Shown here in pieces: positions 1 to 8,954 of a stretch of DNA of 64,000 nt. The position numbers and the translations under genes were made by a program. Positions within the stretch are counted from its first letter, which is position 1. The number at the start of each line of letters is the position of its first letter. The notes under the pieces were generated by a model that had not been told where the DNA came from, made no database searches, and saw only the letters and a list, made by a program, of their open reading frames with translations. This stretch comes from Neisseria sp. Marseille-Q5346 (GTDB taxonomy: Bacteria > Pseudomonadota > Gammaproteobacteria > Burkholderiales > Neisseriaceae), in assembly GCF_946902045.1 (NCBI RefSeq), contig NZ_OX336253.1, positions 806,001 to 870,000 of the forward strand, read 5' to 3'.

Positions 1-399
1 ATGCCGGGTAAAGAAGTGACTTTGAGCATTTGGCGCGGCGGCAAACAAACCGATGTCAAAGTCAAACTTGGCAGCGCAGCCGAACAAACGGAAACTTCTG
101 CAAAAGAAGCCGAACACCCGCAACACGAAAGCGGCCATGACGGATTTACCGTTGAAAACGCAGGCGTTACCCTGCAGGTTGAAAACGCAGACGGTAAACA
201 ACGCTTAATCGTTCTGCGCGTTAGCGGTGCGGCCGAACGTGCCGGCCTCAAACGCGGCGACGAAATCATTGCCGTCAGCCAAATCAGCGTCAATGACGAA
301 TCCACTTTCCGTAGCGCATTGGAAAGCTCAGGCAAAAACGTACCGCTTTTGGTACAACGCGAAGGCAATACTTTGTTCCTCGCGCTAAATCTGCAGTAG
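1..399 (+). CDS. DegP/HtrA-family periplasmic serine protease, C-terminal part (5' end outside window)
   Basis: The reading frame is open from the first base of the window, so the ATG at position 1 is probably an internal methionine. What remains is the end of one PDZ domain (W-R-G-G-K-x-T strand, residues 9-23), an acidic and His-rich linker (about 33-48), and a complete second PDZ domain (about 50-132) with the carboxylate-loop-like stretch AERAGLKRGDEI. This is the architecture of the Do/DegQ/MucD proteases, which degrade or refold misfolded envelope proteins. The trypsin-like catalytic domain is not visible, so activity cannot be judged. A strong terminator follows at once. Confidence 0.8.
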   Translation: MPGKEVTLSIWRGGKQTDVKVKLGSAAEQTETSAKEAEHPQHESGHDGFTVENAGVTLQVENADGKQRLIVLRVSGAAERAGLKRGDEIIAVSQISVNDESTFRSALESSGKNVPLLVQREGNTLFLALNLQ

Positions 400-437
400 T
401 CCGATTTTTCAGACGGCATGATGATGTGTTAGATGAT

Positions 438-475
438 AAAATACCCACCTGTCAGAGGCGGTGGGTATTTTGTTA
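438..475 (+). terminator. Intrinsic terminator of the protease gene
   Basis: A perfect 12-bp inverted repeat (AAAATACCCACC at 438-449 and its complement at 460-471) has a 10-nt loop and ends in a T-rich tract. It lies 39 nt after the stop. An AT-type uptake sequence (reverse complement of ATGCCGTCTGAA) sits just before it at 408-419. Confidence 0.85.
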
Positions 476-532
476 TCCGTCTTCCAGTTTAGGCCGTCTG
501 AAAATATTTCACCGCTTATATACAATATAATT

Positions 533-2053
533 ATGCAACTTATTAATTATTCAAATTCTATTTTATCCATCGTCCCAGCAGCCATTGCGCTCGCCCTGGC
601 CATTGCCACGCGCCGTGTATTGCTGTCCCTGGGTGTCGGCATTATCGTCGGCTCATTCCTGCTGGTAGGCGGTAATCCACTTGATGCTTTGGTTCACTTA
701 AAAGACATGGCGGTCAGCCTGACTTGGGCGGATGGCGATTGGTCTTTGGGCAAACCCAAAATCCTGCTCTTTTTGGTGCTTTTAGGGATTTTCACTTCCC
801 TGCTGACGCATTCCGGCAGCAACCAAGCATTTGCCGATTGGGCAAAACAGCACATCAAAGGCCGTCGCGGTGCGAAGCTGCTGACTGCCTGTTTGGTATT
901 CGTTACCTTTATTGACGACTATTTCCACAGCCTTGCCGTCGGTGCGATTGCCCGCCCTGTAACCGACAAATTCAAAGTTTCCCGCGCCAAACTGGCTTAT
1001 ATCCTTGACTCCACTGCTGCACCGATGTGCGTTTTGATGCCGGTATCCAGCTGGGGCGCATCAATTATCGCTACTTTGGCAGGCCTTTTGGTGACTTACA
1101 ACATCACAGACTACACACCGATGGGCGCATTCGTGGCCATGAGCCTGATGAATTACTACGCCGTCTTCGCATTGATTATGGTGTTTGTCGTGGCTTGGTT
1201 CTCCTTCGACATCGGCTCTATGGCTCGTTTGGAACGCGCCGCTTTGAATGAAATTCATGATGAAACCGTTGAAACAGGCCATCCCAACGGCCGCGTATTC
1301 GCTCTGATTGTGCCGGTTTTGGTACTGATCGCCGCAACGGTTTCCGCCATGATCTACACTGGCGCGCAAGCTTCTGAAACCTTCTCTTTGCTCAGCGCGT
1401 TTGAAAATACCGATGTAAACACTTCCCTCGTGTTCGGCGGTACTTGCGGCGTATTGGCCGTCATCCTCTGCACCATCGGCACCATCAAAACCAGTGATTA
1501 TCCTAAAGCCATTTGGCAAGGCATCATCTCTATGCGCGGCGCCATTATCATCTTGATTTTGGCATGGATCATCAGCACCGTTGTCAGTGAGATGCACACC
1601 GGCGAATACCTCTCCACTTTAGTGGCAGGCAATATCCACGCAGGCTTCCTGCCCGTGATTTTGTTTATGCTCGCAGGCGTGATGGCCTTCGCTACCGGCA
1701 CAAGCTGGGGTACATTCGGCATCATGTTGCCGATTGCCGCCGCCATGGCCGTCAAAGTAGAACCTTCGCTGATTATCCCTTGCATGTCTGCCGTAATGGC
1801 CGGAGCCGTATTTGGCGACCACTGCTCACCGATTTCCGACACCACCATCCTCTCTTCTACCGGCGCACACTGTAACCACATCGACCACGTTACCTCGCAA
1901 TTCCCTTACGCGCTGACCGTAGCCGCGTCTGCCGCCTCAGGCTACCTCGTACTGGGCATGACCGGCTCTGCGCCTTTAGGTTTTGTGGTAACCGGCATCG
2001 TGATGGTTGTGTTGATTCTGATCTTAAAAGACAAGAAAAAAGCAACTGCCTAA
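533..2053 (+). CDS. NhaC-family Na+/H+ antiporter
   Basis: A 506-residue, very hydrophobic inner-membrane protein with about 11-13 predicted helices. It resembles the NhaC/MleN antiporter family. Recognisable features are the FIDDYFHSLAVGAIARP segment, the SSWGASIIA segment, GTSWGTFGIMLPIAAA near residue 395, and GDHCSPISDTTILSS near residue 430; these polar residues inside helices are typical of the family's ion path. The frame is open further upstream to a GTG at 461, but that stretch crosses the previous terminator and a DUS at 491-502, so the ATG at 533 is preferred. The transported ion and exchange partner (proton, malate or lactate) cannot be told from sequence. Confidence 0.8.
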   Translation: MQLINYSNSILSIVPAAIALALAIATRRVLLSLGVGIIVGSFLLVGGNPLDALVHLKDMAVSLTWADGDWSLGKPKILLFLVLLGIFTSLLTHSGSNQAFADWAKQHIKGRRGAKLLTACLVFVTFIDDYFHSLAVGAIARPVTDKFKVSRAKLAYILDSTAAPMCVLMPVSSWGASIIATLAGLLVTYNITDYTPMGAFVAMSLMNYYAVFALIMVFVVAWFSFDIGSMARLERAALNEIHDETVETGHPNGRVFALIVPVLVLIAATVSAMIYTGAQASETFSLLSAFENTDVNTSLVFGGTCGVLAVILCTIGTIKTSDYPKAIWQGIISMRGAIIILILAWIISTVVSEMHTGEYLSTLVAGNIHAGFLPVILFMLAGVMAFATGTSWGTFGIMLPIAAAMAVKVEPSLIIPCMSAVMAGAVFGDHCSPISDTTILSSTGAHCNHIDHVTSQFPYALTVAASAASGYLVLGMTGSAPLGFVVTGIVMVVLILILKDKKKATA

Positions 2054-2066
2054 TTCAAAACCAATA

Positions 2067-2109
2067 TTCAGACGGCCTGAGATATTCCTACACTCTCAGG
2101 CCGTCTGAA
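2067..2109 (+). terminator. DUS-pair hairpin after the antiporter gene
   Basis: A 16-bp perfect inverted repeat is built from two opposed uptake sequences extended by TGAGA (2067-2082 and 2094-2109) with an 11-nt loop. It lies 14 nt after the stop. There is no long T tract, so termination strength is uncertain. Confidence 0.6.
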
Positions 2110-2150
2110 CATAACGATTATCCAATATATACATTATTCAGGACAAAACA

Positions 2151-3236
2151 ATGAATACGCCTCATCTTCCACGCGGCCCAGTCATGGCCGACGTCGCTGC
2201 CTATCATCTGACCGAAGAAGAAAAACAACGCCTGCTCGACCCTGCCGTCGGTGGCGTTATTTTGTTCCGCCGCAACTTTGAAAACGTTTCCCAGCTCAAA
2301 GCTTTGGTTCAAGAAATCAAAGCCGTCCGTACACCTGAACTTATCATCGCCGTCGACCACGAAGGCGGACGGGTTCAACGTTTTATTGACGGCTTCACCC
2401 GCCTGCCGGCCATGAACGTATTGGGCGAAATTTGGGATAACGAAGGCCAAGAAGCCGCCTGCGCCCAAGCAGAACAAGTCGGCTGGGTTTTAGCAACCGA
2501 ACTCTCCGCCTGCGGTATCGACCTATCCTTTACGCCTGTTTTGGATTTGGACTGGGGTCAATGCGCCGTCATCGGTAACCGCAGTTTCCACCGCGACGCC
2601 AACATCGTGACCCAGCTTGCCCTTGCCCTGCAAAAAGGCCTGAACAAAGGCGGCATGAAATCTTGCGGCAAACACTTCCCCGGCCACGGCTTTGTCGAAG
2701 GCGACAGCCATCACGTCCTGCCTTGCGACGAACGCAGCCGCGAAGCGCTAGAAGCCGCAGACCTTATCCCCTTCCGAGCATTGAGCCAGGCAGGCATGGC
2801 CGCAGTCATGCCTGCCCACGTCGTGTACCCGCAAACCGACAGCCAACCTGCCGGTTTCTCCGAAAAATGGCTGAAACAAATCCTGCGCCAAGAAATCGGA
2901 TTTAACGGCGTTATCTTTTCAGACGACCTGACCATGGAAGGCGCATGCGGTGTCGGCGGTATTAAAGAACGCGCCCGCCTTTCTTTTGAAGCAGGCTGCG
3001 ATATTGTACTGGTGTGCAACCGTCCCGATTTGGTAGATGAATTGCGAGACGGTTTCCACGCACCGGCAAACGCCGATTTGGCAGCACGTTGGCAATACAT
3101 GGCCAACACGTTAACCGTACAAGAAGCTGCCGACATCATGGCAACCGAAGAATTTCAAGCCGCCCAACAGGCAACCGTCAAACTGGCAACGCCTAAAGAC
3201 ATCGCAGGCGGTGTCAAAGTCGGCGAAGCATTCTGA
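2151..3236 (+). CDS. nagZ: Beta-N-acetylhexosaminidase NagZ (glycoside hydrolase family 3)
   Basis: This cytoplasmic enzyme removes N-acetylglucosamine from muropeptides (GlcNAc-anhydroMurNAc) during cell-wall recycling. The 361-residue length matches the family. Visible signatures are AVDHEGGRVQRF (residues 67-78), GNRSFHRD (about 142), the substrate-binding KHFPGHGFVEGDSHH loop (about 173-187), which carries the family's catalytic Asp/His pair, and FSDDLTMEGA (about 257-266), holding the catalytic nucleophile Asp. No signal peptide is seen, in keeping with cytosolic recycling. The gene stands alone between a DUS hairpin and a strong terminator. Confidence 0.95.
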   Translation: MNTPHLPRGPVMADVAAYHLTEEEKQRLLDPAVGGVILFRRNFENVSQLKALVQEIKAVRTPELIIAVDHEGGRVQRFIDGFTRLPAMNVLGEIWDNEGQEAACAQAEQVGWVLATELSACGIDLSFTPVLDLDWGQCAVIGNRSFHRDANIVTQLALALQKGLNKGGMKSCGKHFPGHGFVEGDSHHVLPCDERSREALEAADLIPFRALSQAGMAAVMPAHVVYPQTDSQPAGFSEKWLKQILRQEIGFNGVIFSDDLTMEGACGVGGIKERARLSFEAGCDIVLVCNRPDLVDELRDGFHAPANADLAARWQYMANTLTVQEAADIMATEEFQAAQQATVKLATPKDIAGGVKVGEAF

Positions 3237-3267
3237 TTCAAGGCCGTCTGAAACATTGACGGCAAAT

Positions 3268-3304
3268 AAAAAAAGGAAGACTTGAAAAGTCTTCCTTTTT
3301 TTAT
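3268..3304. terminator. Bidirectional intrinsic terminator
   Basis: A perfect 16-bp stem (3268-3283 and 3287-3302) with a 3-nt loop is flanked by A/T runs on both sides. It can therefore stop both nagZ (+) and the convergent permease gene (-). An AGGCCGTCTGAA uptake sequence precedes it at 3241-3252. Confidence 0.85.
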
Positions 3305-3313
3305 TCAAACCGA

Positions 3314-4060
3314 TTAGCGGTGTTGCGGATTGTAACGGCTTTCCAATCGCAGGAATACCCAGCCCAAAAAGCTTGTCAGCACCAAATAAATCAGCGCGAT
3401 TGTATAAAGCGGTTCTTCATAGACAGAATAGCGGCCGGTAATCGTGCTTTGTACATAAGCCAACTCAGCCACGCCGATGACGGACAATAATGAGCTGTCT
3501 TTCAACAAAGTAATAAATTCACTGGCCAATGGCGGCAACATACGGCGCAAAGCTTGCGGCAAAATCACATAACGCATCGCCTGAGTATAGGTCAGACCCA
3601 AAGAACGCGCAGCTTCCATTTGGCCCTTATCAATCGACTGGATACCGGCACGGAAAATCTCACAAATATACGCACCCGAGTTCGCAATCAACGCCAAAGA
3701 ACCGGCAATCAACGCACCATAAGAACGGCGCAAATCAATGGCTGCTTCGCCGCTAATCAATACACCGTCGGCAGGATGAACAAAAAATGGGAACCAAACA
3801 TAAGCCCAAATCACAATTTGTACAAACAATGGCGTACCGCGAAACAGCGTAACATACCAAAAAGAAATCTTACGCAACACCCAAGCCAAGGCTCGCATCG
3901 GTGCACCAGCTTTTTCCGGATTGATCAAACGCGCCAATGCCAGCAGCAAACCCAAAACCGAGCCACCTGCCGTTGCAACCACCGTCAGTCCCAGCGTTGT
4001 CAACACGCCGTATAAAAACATCCAGCGGTATTCATAAATAATGTCAAAACGAAAATCCAT
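3314..4060 (-). CDS. Polar amino-acid ABC transporter permease (HisMQ/GlnP family)
   Basis: A 248-residue inner-membrane permease with about five helices. It carries the cytoplasmic coupling motif of the family (EAARSLGLTYTQAMRYVILPQALRR, which fits EAA-x3-G-x9-I-x-LP) and the early segment RGTPLFVQI typical of GlnP/HisM/YecS proteins. The ATG at 4060 is preferred to an upstream TTG at 4078, because GGAAGG lies just before it. No ATP-binding or substrate-binding partner is adjacent, so the partners must be encoded elsewhere and the substrate is unknown. Relatives transport polar amino acids such as glutamine, glutamate, cystine or arginine. Confidence 0.85.
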   Translation of the reverse strand: MDFRFDIIYEYRWMFLYGVLTTLGLTVVATAGGSVLGLLLALARLINPEKAGAPMRALAWVLRKISFWYVTLFRGTPLFVQIVIWAYVWFPFFVHPADGVLISGEAAIDLRRSYGALIAGSLALIANSGAYICEIFRAGIQSIDKGQMEAARSLGLTYTQAMRYVILPQALRRMLPPLASEFITLLKDSSLLSVIGVAELAYVQSTITGRYSVYEEPLYTIALIYLVLTSFLGWVFLRLESRYNPQHR

Positions 4061-4387
4061 AAACCTTCCGTCGGTCAAAATCGGTAACTAATCCGAATAT
4101 TTTTTAAAATGAAGCTTAATATTTTACAAGAAAATACATTGCTTGAACGGTTTTTTGTTAAATTATTCCGCCCAACCCTGCTTTTTTTACATTTCCAATG
4201 AATTGCAGCCCCTTTTCACCTTTCATCATATTAGACATTTTCCGTATAAAAAACAAAGCGCAAACCCGACACAAAATTGACCGAAACACAAAAACAGCGG
4301 ATAATCCGCCCATTCTTCAAACATCTTTCAGACGGCCTTCCCTCTTCCCTTAAAGGCCGTCTGAAAACATTTTAAAAAGCATAAAAC
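4061..4387. other. Gene-free spacer between divergent genes
   Basis: The 327 bp are AT-rich near the permease start, which probably holds that gene's promoter, although no clear -35/-10 pair could be fixed. The trhP side holds an inverted pair of uptake sequences with a 13-nt half (4327-4339 and 4353-4365). No ORF or RNA gene was recognised. Confidence 0.5.
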
Positions 4388-5743
4388 ATGAAAGCACCCG
4401 AACTCTTATTGCCTGCAGGCGGCCTCGAACGTATGCGCGCCGCCTACGACTACGGCGCAGACGCCGTTTACGCCGGCAGCCCGCGTTACTCCCTGCGCGC
4501 CCGCAACAACGAATTTGCCAAACTCGACGTCCTCGAGCAAGGCATTAAAGAAGCGCACGAGCGCAACAAAAAATTCTTCCTGACCGTCAATACGCTGCCG
4601 CACAACTCCAAACTCAAAACCTTTGTTTCCGATATGGAGCCCTTGATTGCCATGAAACCCGACGCGCTGATTATGGCGGATCCAGGTTTGATCATGACCG
4701 TGCGCGAAAAATGGCCAGAGATGCCGATTCACCTATCCGTTCAGGCAAACACCACCAACTACTGGGGCGTAAAATTCTGGCAAAACATTGGTGTCGAACG
4801 CATTATTCTGTCGCGCGAATTGAGCATGGAAGAAATCGCCGAAATCCGCCAAGAATGTCCGGATATCGAACTCGAAGTCTTTATTCACGGCGCATTGTGC
4901 ATCGCCTACTCAGGCCGTTGCCTGCTCTCCGGCTATTTCAACCACCGCGACCCCAATCAAGGCACCTGCACCAACTCCTGCCGTTGGGACTACAAAGTTC
5001 ACAACGCCACTGAAAGCGATGCGGGCGACGCCCAACTTCTGCAAGGTTTCAATTTTGAAAAAGCCCAAGAAGAAGCCAACCAAAACTTTGAAGGCATCAA
5101 TGGTCAAAAACGCCACCCCTACGCCGACAAAGTTTTCCTGATTGAAGAGTCCAACCGCCCGGGCGAAATGATGCCGATTATGGAAGACGAACACGGCACC
5201 TACATCATGAACTCCAAAGACCTTCGCGGCATCGAAGTGGTTGAAAAACTGGCCAAAATCGGCGTGGACAGCCTCAAAGTCGAAGGCCGCACCAAGTCGC
5301 TTTATTATGTTGCACGCGTGGCCCAGTCCTACCGCAAAGCGATTGACGATGCCGTTGCAGGCCGTCCGTTTGATTACAGCCTGTTGAGCGAACTCGAAGG
5401 CCTTGCCAACCGTGGCTACACCAGCGGCTTCCTCGAGCGCCACCAAACTCAGGATTACCAAAACTACCTGACCGGCCACTCCATCGCCAAACAAAGCCAA
5501 TATGTCGGCCACGTTACCGAAATCGATGAAAACGGCTGGGCAACCATCGAAGTCAAAAACCGCTTTGCCATCGGCGATTCACTCGAAATCATCCACCCGA
5601 GCGGCAACCAAACCATCAAATTGGAACAAATGACCCGCAAAGGCCAGCCTGTCGATGTTGCCCCAGGCAACGGCATTCAGGTCAAAATCCCTAACATGCA
5701 GGGCAAAGAAAAAGCTTTGGTTGCGCGGATTATGAATCCTTAA
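4388..5743 (+). CDS. trhP: tRNA hydroxylation protein TrhP (YegQ, peptidase U32 family)
   Basis: At 451 residues it is the length of E. coli YegQ/TrhP, which acts in forming 5-hydroxyuridine at position 34 of certain tRNAs. The family was long annotated as a collagenase-like U32 protease. Features: N-terminal MKAPELLLPAGG and DAVYAGSPRYSLRARNNEF; the U32 signature region EVFIHGALCIAYSGRCLLSGYFNHRDPNQGTCTNSCRWDY around residues 163-202, rich in cysteines that could bind a metal cluster; SLKVEGRTKSLYYVA near 298-312; and a C-terminal beta-barrel-like domain after about residue 370. The gene is monocistronic, with an RBS-poor leader after a DUS hairpin. Confidence 0.85.
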   Translation: MKAPELLLPAGGLERMRAAYDYGADAVYAGSPRYSLRARNNEFAKLDVLEQGIKEAHERNKKFFLTVNTLPHNSKLKTFVSDMEPLIAMKPDALIMADPGLIMTVREKWPEMPIHLSVQANTTNYWGVKFWQNIGVERIILSRELSMEEIAEIRQECPDIELEVFIHGALCIAYSGRCLLSGYFNHRDPNQGTCTNSCRWDYKVHNATESDAGDAQLLQGFNFEKAQEEANQNFEGINGQKRHPYADKVFLIEESNRPGEMMPIMEDEHGTYIMNSKDLRGIEVVEKLAKIGVDSLKVEGRTKSLYYVARVAQSYRKAIDDAVAGRPFDYSLLSELEGLANRGYTSGFLERHQTQDYQNYLTGHSIAKQSQYVGHVTEIDENGWATIEVKNRFAIGDSLEIIHPSGNQTIKLEQMTRKGQPVDVAPGNGIQVKIPNMQGKEKALVARIMNP

Positions 5744-5757
5744 GCATCAACAAAATA

Positions 5758-5786
5758 AAGGCCGTCTGAAAGTTTCAGACGGCCTT
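5758..5786. terminator. DUS-pair terminator shared by trhP and hemC
   Basis: A 13-bp stem from two opposed AGGCCGTCTGAA copies (5758-5770 and 5774-5786) with a 3-nt loop and flanking A/T tracts. It lies between convergent genes, so it can serve both. Confidence 0.75.
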
Positions 5787-5805
5787 TTAAATGATCTATG
5801 TTGTT

Positions 5806-6741
5806 TTAAGCCTGTTCTTGCAATACGGCGGCAATCAATTCTTTCGCACCATCATCCGCCAGTTTTTTGGCGACTGCACGACCCAAGGCATCGGCGTATT
5901 CGGCTGGGGCTTGCGCGTCCGCCTGCAAAATAACCGAACCGTCAGGATGGCCGACCAAGCCGCGCAAGGTCAGCAAGCCGTTTTCTTCAGTACAATATGC
6001 GGCCAGCGGCACTTGGCAGCTTCCGCCCAAAGCGCGCGCCAAAGCGCGTTCGGCCGTAACGCAGGCGTGTGTGGTATCGTGGTTCAAAGGCTTTAAGATT
6101 TCGTACAAATCTTCGCGATGCGCTGCAATTTCGATACCCAATGCGCCTTGTCCGGCGGCAGGCAGGCTGTCGGATTCCGACAAAATCATGCGGATGCGTT
6201 CGTCCAATTCCAGACGCTGCAAACCGGCGGCAGCCAAAATAATCGCGTCATATTCACCGTTATCGAGTTTGGACAAACGGGTTTGCACATTGCCGCGCAA
6301 AGGTTTGATGACCAAATGCGGATAGCGCGCGCGCAACTGGGCTTCGCGGCGCAGGCTGGATGTGCCGACGATGGCACCTTTGGGCATTTCTTCCAAACGC
6401 GCGTATTGGTTGGACACAAACGCGTCAAACGGATTGGCGCGTTCGCCGATGGCCGCAAGCGCGAAACCTTCAGGCAAATCCATCGGTACGTCTTTAATCG
6501 AATGCACGGCCAAGTCGGCTCGACCGTCATACAAAGCCTGTTCCAACTCTTTGACAAACAAGCCTTTACCGCCGACTTTTGACAAAGTTCTGTCCAAAAT
6601 CTGGTCGCCGCGCGTGGTCATGCCCAAAATCTCGACTTCGCAATCGGGATACAGGGCTTTCAGACGGCCTTGGATGTGTTTTGCCTGCCACATGGCAAGC
6701 AGGCTTTCGCGACTGGCGATAACGAGTTTTTTCGGGTTCAT
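5806..6741 (-). CDS. hemC: Hydroxymethylbilane synthase (porphobilinogen deaminase)
   Basis: It condenses four porphobilinogen molecules into hydroxymethylbilane in haem synthesis. The ATG at 6741 gives 311 residues starting [13 protein letters not shown], the usual HemC N-terminus; the longer frame to 6783 adds a non-homologous leader. Seen: [13 protein letters not shown] (substrate-binding Arg), [36 protein letters not shown] (Arg residues lining the site), [24 protein letters not shown], and [13 protein letters not shown], whose Cys carries the dipyrromethane cofactor. It is divergent from ybeY, with an AT-type uptake sequence in the shared spacer. Confidence 0.97.
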   Translation of the reverse strand: MNPKKLVIASRESLLAMWQAKHIQGRLKALYPDCEVEILGMTTRGDQILDRTLSKVGGKGLFVKELEQALYDGRADLAVHSIKDVPMDLPEGFALAAIGERANPFDAFVSNQYARLEEMPKGAIVGTSSLRREAQLRARYPHLVIKPLRGNVQTRLSKLDNGEYDAIILAAAGLQRLELDERIRMILSESDSLPAAGQGALGIEIAAHREDLYEILKPLNHDTTHACVTAERALARALGGSCQVPLAAYCTEENGLLTLRGLVGHPDGSVILQADAQAPAEYADALGRAVAKKLADDGAKELIAAVLQEQA

Positions 6742-6859
6742 AATGGTTGCCTGAAAGATGGAAAACGGCATGAAGTCTATCATATTTTGGGCGGTTTTTC
6801 AGACGGCATGGGGGTGAATATGTTATATTTACGCCTAAAAACCAAATTTTCTGGACAAC

Positions 6860-7375
6860 ATGAAACGCGCCAAACAATATCCTTTTTTATCCTTACAGCG
6901 GCAACGTTTTCATCTGAACTTTGAAAACGCTTCTTCCGCCGCCGACCTTCCGAGCGAACGCGACTTCTACCGCTGGGCGTGGTCTGCTTTGAAAAACGAA
7001 TACCGCCACGCTGACATCAGCCTGATTCTTCTGGACGAAGAAGAAGCCCGCGCCTACAACCGCGACTACCGCGGCAAAGATTACGCCACCAATGTATTGA
7101 GTTTTGCGCTCAACGAAGGTGAAATCCTGCCCGACCAGTTTTCAGACGGCCTGTATGGCGATTTAGTAATTTGCCCGCAAGTGGTTTTAAAAGAAGCCGC
7201 CGAACAAGGCAAAACACCCGAGCAGCATTTTGCCCACCTGACCATACACGGTACTTTACACCTGATGGGCTACGACCACATCGAAGACGATGAAGCCGAA
7301 ATAATGGAAGCCGAAGAAATCCGCCTGATGCTGGCGGCAGGCTTCCCCAACCCCTACCAAGAGGACGAATATTAA
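6860..7375 (+). CDS. ybeY: Endoribonuclease YbeY (16S rRNA maturation factor)
   Basis: A 171-residue cytoplasmic zinc metalloprotein acting in 16S rRNA 3'-end processing and ribosome quality control. The signature HGTLHLMGYDH (about residues 130-140) supplies the three zinc-binding histidines. Upstream are NRDYRGKDYATNVLSF and YGDLVICP, both characteristic. The first 20 residues are basic and poorly conserved. The stop is separated from corC by a single base, so the two are co-transcribed, as ybeY and ybeX are in E. coli. Confidence 0.95.
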   Translation: MKRAKQYPFLSLQRQRFHLNFENASSAADLPSERDFYRWAWSALKNEYRHADISLILLDEEEARAYNRDYRGKDYATNVLSFALNEGEILPDQFSDGLYGDLVICPQVVLKEAAEQGKTPEQHFAHLTIHGTLHLMGYDHIEDDEAEIMEAEEIRLMLAAGFPNPYQEDEY

Positions 7376-7376
7376 A

Positions 7377-8219
7377 ATGGACGGTACGCAGTCGAAACCC
7401 AAGTTTTTCGAACGCCTAATCTCCCGACTTGCCGGCGAGCCCGATTCCGCCGAAGACGTATTGACCCTGCTGCGCCAAGCGCACGAGCAGGAAGTTTTTG
7501 ATGCCGACACACTGACCCGGCTGGAAAAAGTATTGGACTTTGCCGAGCTGGAAGTGCGCGATGCCATGATTACGCGCAGCCGCATGAACGTATTGAAAGA
7601 AAACGACAGCATCGAGCGCATCACGGCCTACGTCATCGAAACCGCCCATTCGCGTTTCCCCGTCATCGGCGAAGACAAAGACGAAGTTTTGGGCATTTTG
7701 CACGCCAAAGACCTGCTCAAATATATGTTTAACCCCGAGCAGTTCCACCTGAAATCCGTCTTGCGCTCTGCCGTTTTCGTCCCCGAAGGCAAATCACTGG
7801 CCTCCCTTTTAAAAGAGTTCCGAGAACAGCGCAACCACATGGCGATTGTTATCGACGAATACGGCGGTACATCCGGCCTGGTCACCTTTGAAGACATCAT
7901 CGAGCAAATCGTCGGTGAAATCGAAGACGAATTTGACGAAGACGACAGCGCCGACAATATCCACGCCGTTTCTTCCGAACGCTGGCGCATTCACGCCGCT
8001 ACCGAAATCGAAGACATCAACACCTTCTTCGGTACAGAATACAGCAGCGAAGAAGCCGATACCATCGGCGGCCTGGTCATTCAAGAGTTGGGACACCTGC
8101 CCGTACGCGGCGAAAAAGTCATCATCGGCAGCCTGCAATTTACCGTCGCACGCGCCGACAACCGCCGTCTGCACACCCTGATGGCCACACGAATTAAAGA
8201 AAACACGGATAAACCATGA
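7377..8219 (+). CDS. corC: CorC/YbeX-like protein with paired CBS domains and transporter-associated domain
   Basis: A 280-residue soluble protein. Residues 1-60 form an acidic helical leader; the CBS pair runs about 65-185 (DAMITRSRMNVLKEND, then SRFPVIGEDKDEVLGILHAKDLL and IVIDEYGGTSGLVTFEDIIEQIVGEIEDEFD); a CorC_HlyC domain follows to the end. Relatives are annotated as magnesium/cobalt efflux proteins or hemolysin-like; E. coli YbeX is linked to ribosome maturation and Mg2+ homeostasis. There is no transmembrane segment. It starts 1 bp after ybeY and its end overlaps metN by 4 bp. Confidence 0.88.
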   Translation: MDGTQSKPKFFERLISRLAGEPDSAEDVLTLLRQAHEQEVFDADTLTRLEKVLDFAELEVRDAMITRSRMNVLKENDSIERITAYVIETAHSRFPVIGEDKDEVLGILHAKDLLKYMFNPEQFHLKSVLRSAVFVPEGKSLASLLKEFREQRNHMAIVIDEYGGTSGLVTFEDIIEQIVGEIEDEFDEDDSADNIHAVSSERWRIHAATEIEDINTFFGTEYSSEEADTIGGLVIQELGHLPVRGEKVIIGSLQFTVARADNRRLHTLMATRIKENTDKP

Positions 8220-8953
8220 TTATTCTGGATCACGTCTCCAAACACTATCAAACACGCGACAACAAAAACTTTGTCGCCGTCGAGCCGACCAGCCTCGAAA
8301 TCAAACAGGGAGAAATCTTCGGCCTGATGGGCTATTCCGGCGCAGGCAAATCTACCCTGCTGCGCCTGATTAATTTATTGGAACGTCCGGATACAGGTAC
8401 CGTCAGCGTATGCGGCCAAGAGCTGACCGCGCTCAACGCCACGCAACTGCGCCACACCAGACAAAACATCGGCATGGTGTTCCAACAGTTCAACCTATTG
8501 AGCAACCGTACCGTTGCCGAAAACGTCGCCTTTCCTTTAGAAATTGCCAAATGGCCGTCTAAAAAAATCCAAGCGCGTGTTGAAGAATGTTTGGAAATTG
8601 TTGACTTGCAAGACCGTGCCAACCATTACCCGTCCCAACTTTCCGGTGGTCAAAAACAACGTGTCGGCATTGCCCGCGCACTGGCGCCGCAACCTCAAGT
8701 CATCCTCGCCGACGAGCCCACTTCCGCCCTCGATCCCGCCACTACGCGCAGCGTTTTGAAGTGTTTGGAAGACATCAACCGACGTTTCAACGTAACCATC
8801 GTCATCGTTACCCACGAAATGAGCGTTATCCGCCGCCTGTGCGACCGTGCCGCCCTCTTGGACAAAGGCCGTCTGCTGGAAATCGTTGAAGTACACGGCA
8901 ACCAAATCCATGCCCAATCCGAAATCGGGCAAGAGCTGATTCGAGAGGACTAA
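8216..8953 (+). CDS. metN: Methionine ABC transporter ATP-binding protein (short form)
   Basis: ATPase of the methionine importer. Walker A GYSGAGKSTLLRL (residues 39-51), Q-loop GMVFQQFNLL, signature LSGGQKQRVGIARAL (about 142-156), Walker B VILADEPTSALDP (about 162-174) and the switch His in IVTHEMSVI are all present. At 245 residues it stops after the nucleotide-binding domain and lacks the C-terminal regulatory NIL/ACT-like domain that gives E. coli MetN its transinhibition by methionine. The neisserial MetN is known in this short form. The ATG overlaps the corC stop as ATGA, and metI starts 1 bp after its stop. Confidence 0.92.
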   Translation: MIILDHVSKHYQTRDNKNFVAVEPTSLEIKQGEIFGLMGYSGAGKSTLLRLINLLERPDTGTVSVCGQELTALNATQLRHTRQNIGMVFQQFNLLSNRTVAENVAFPLEIAKWPSKKIQARVEECLEIVDLQDRANHYPSQLSGGQKQRVGIARALAPQPQVILADEPTSALDPATTRSVLKCLEDINRRFNVTIVIVTHEMSVIRRLCDRAALLDKGRLLEIVEVHGNQIHAQSEIGQELIRED

Positions 8954-8954
8954 T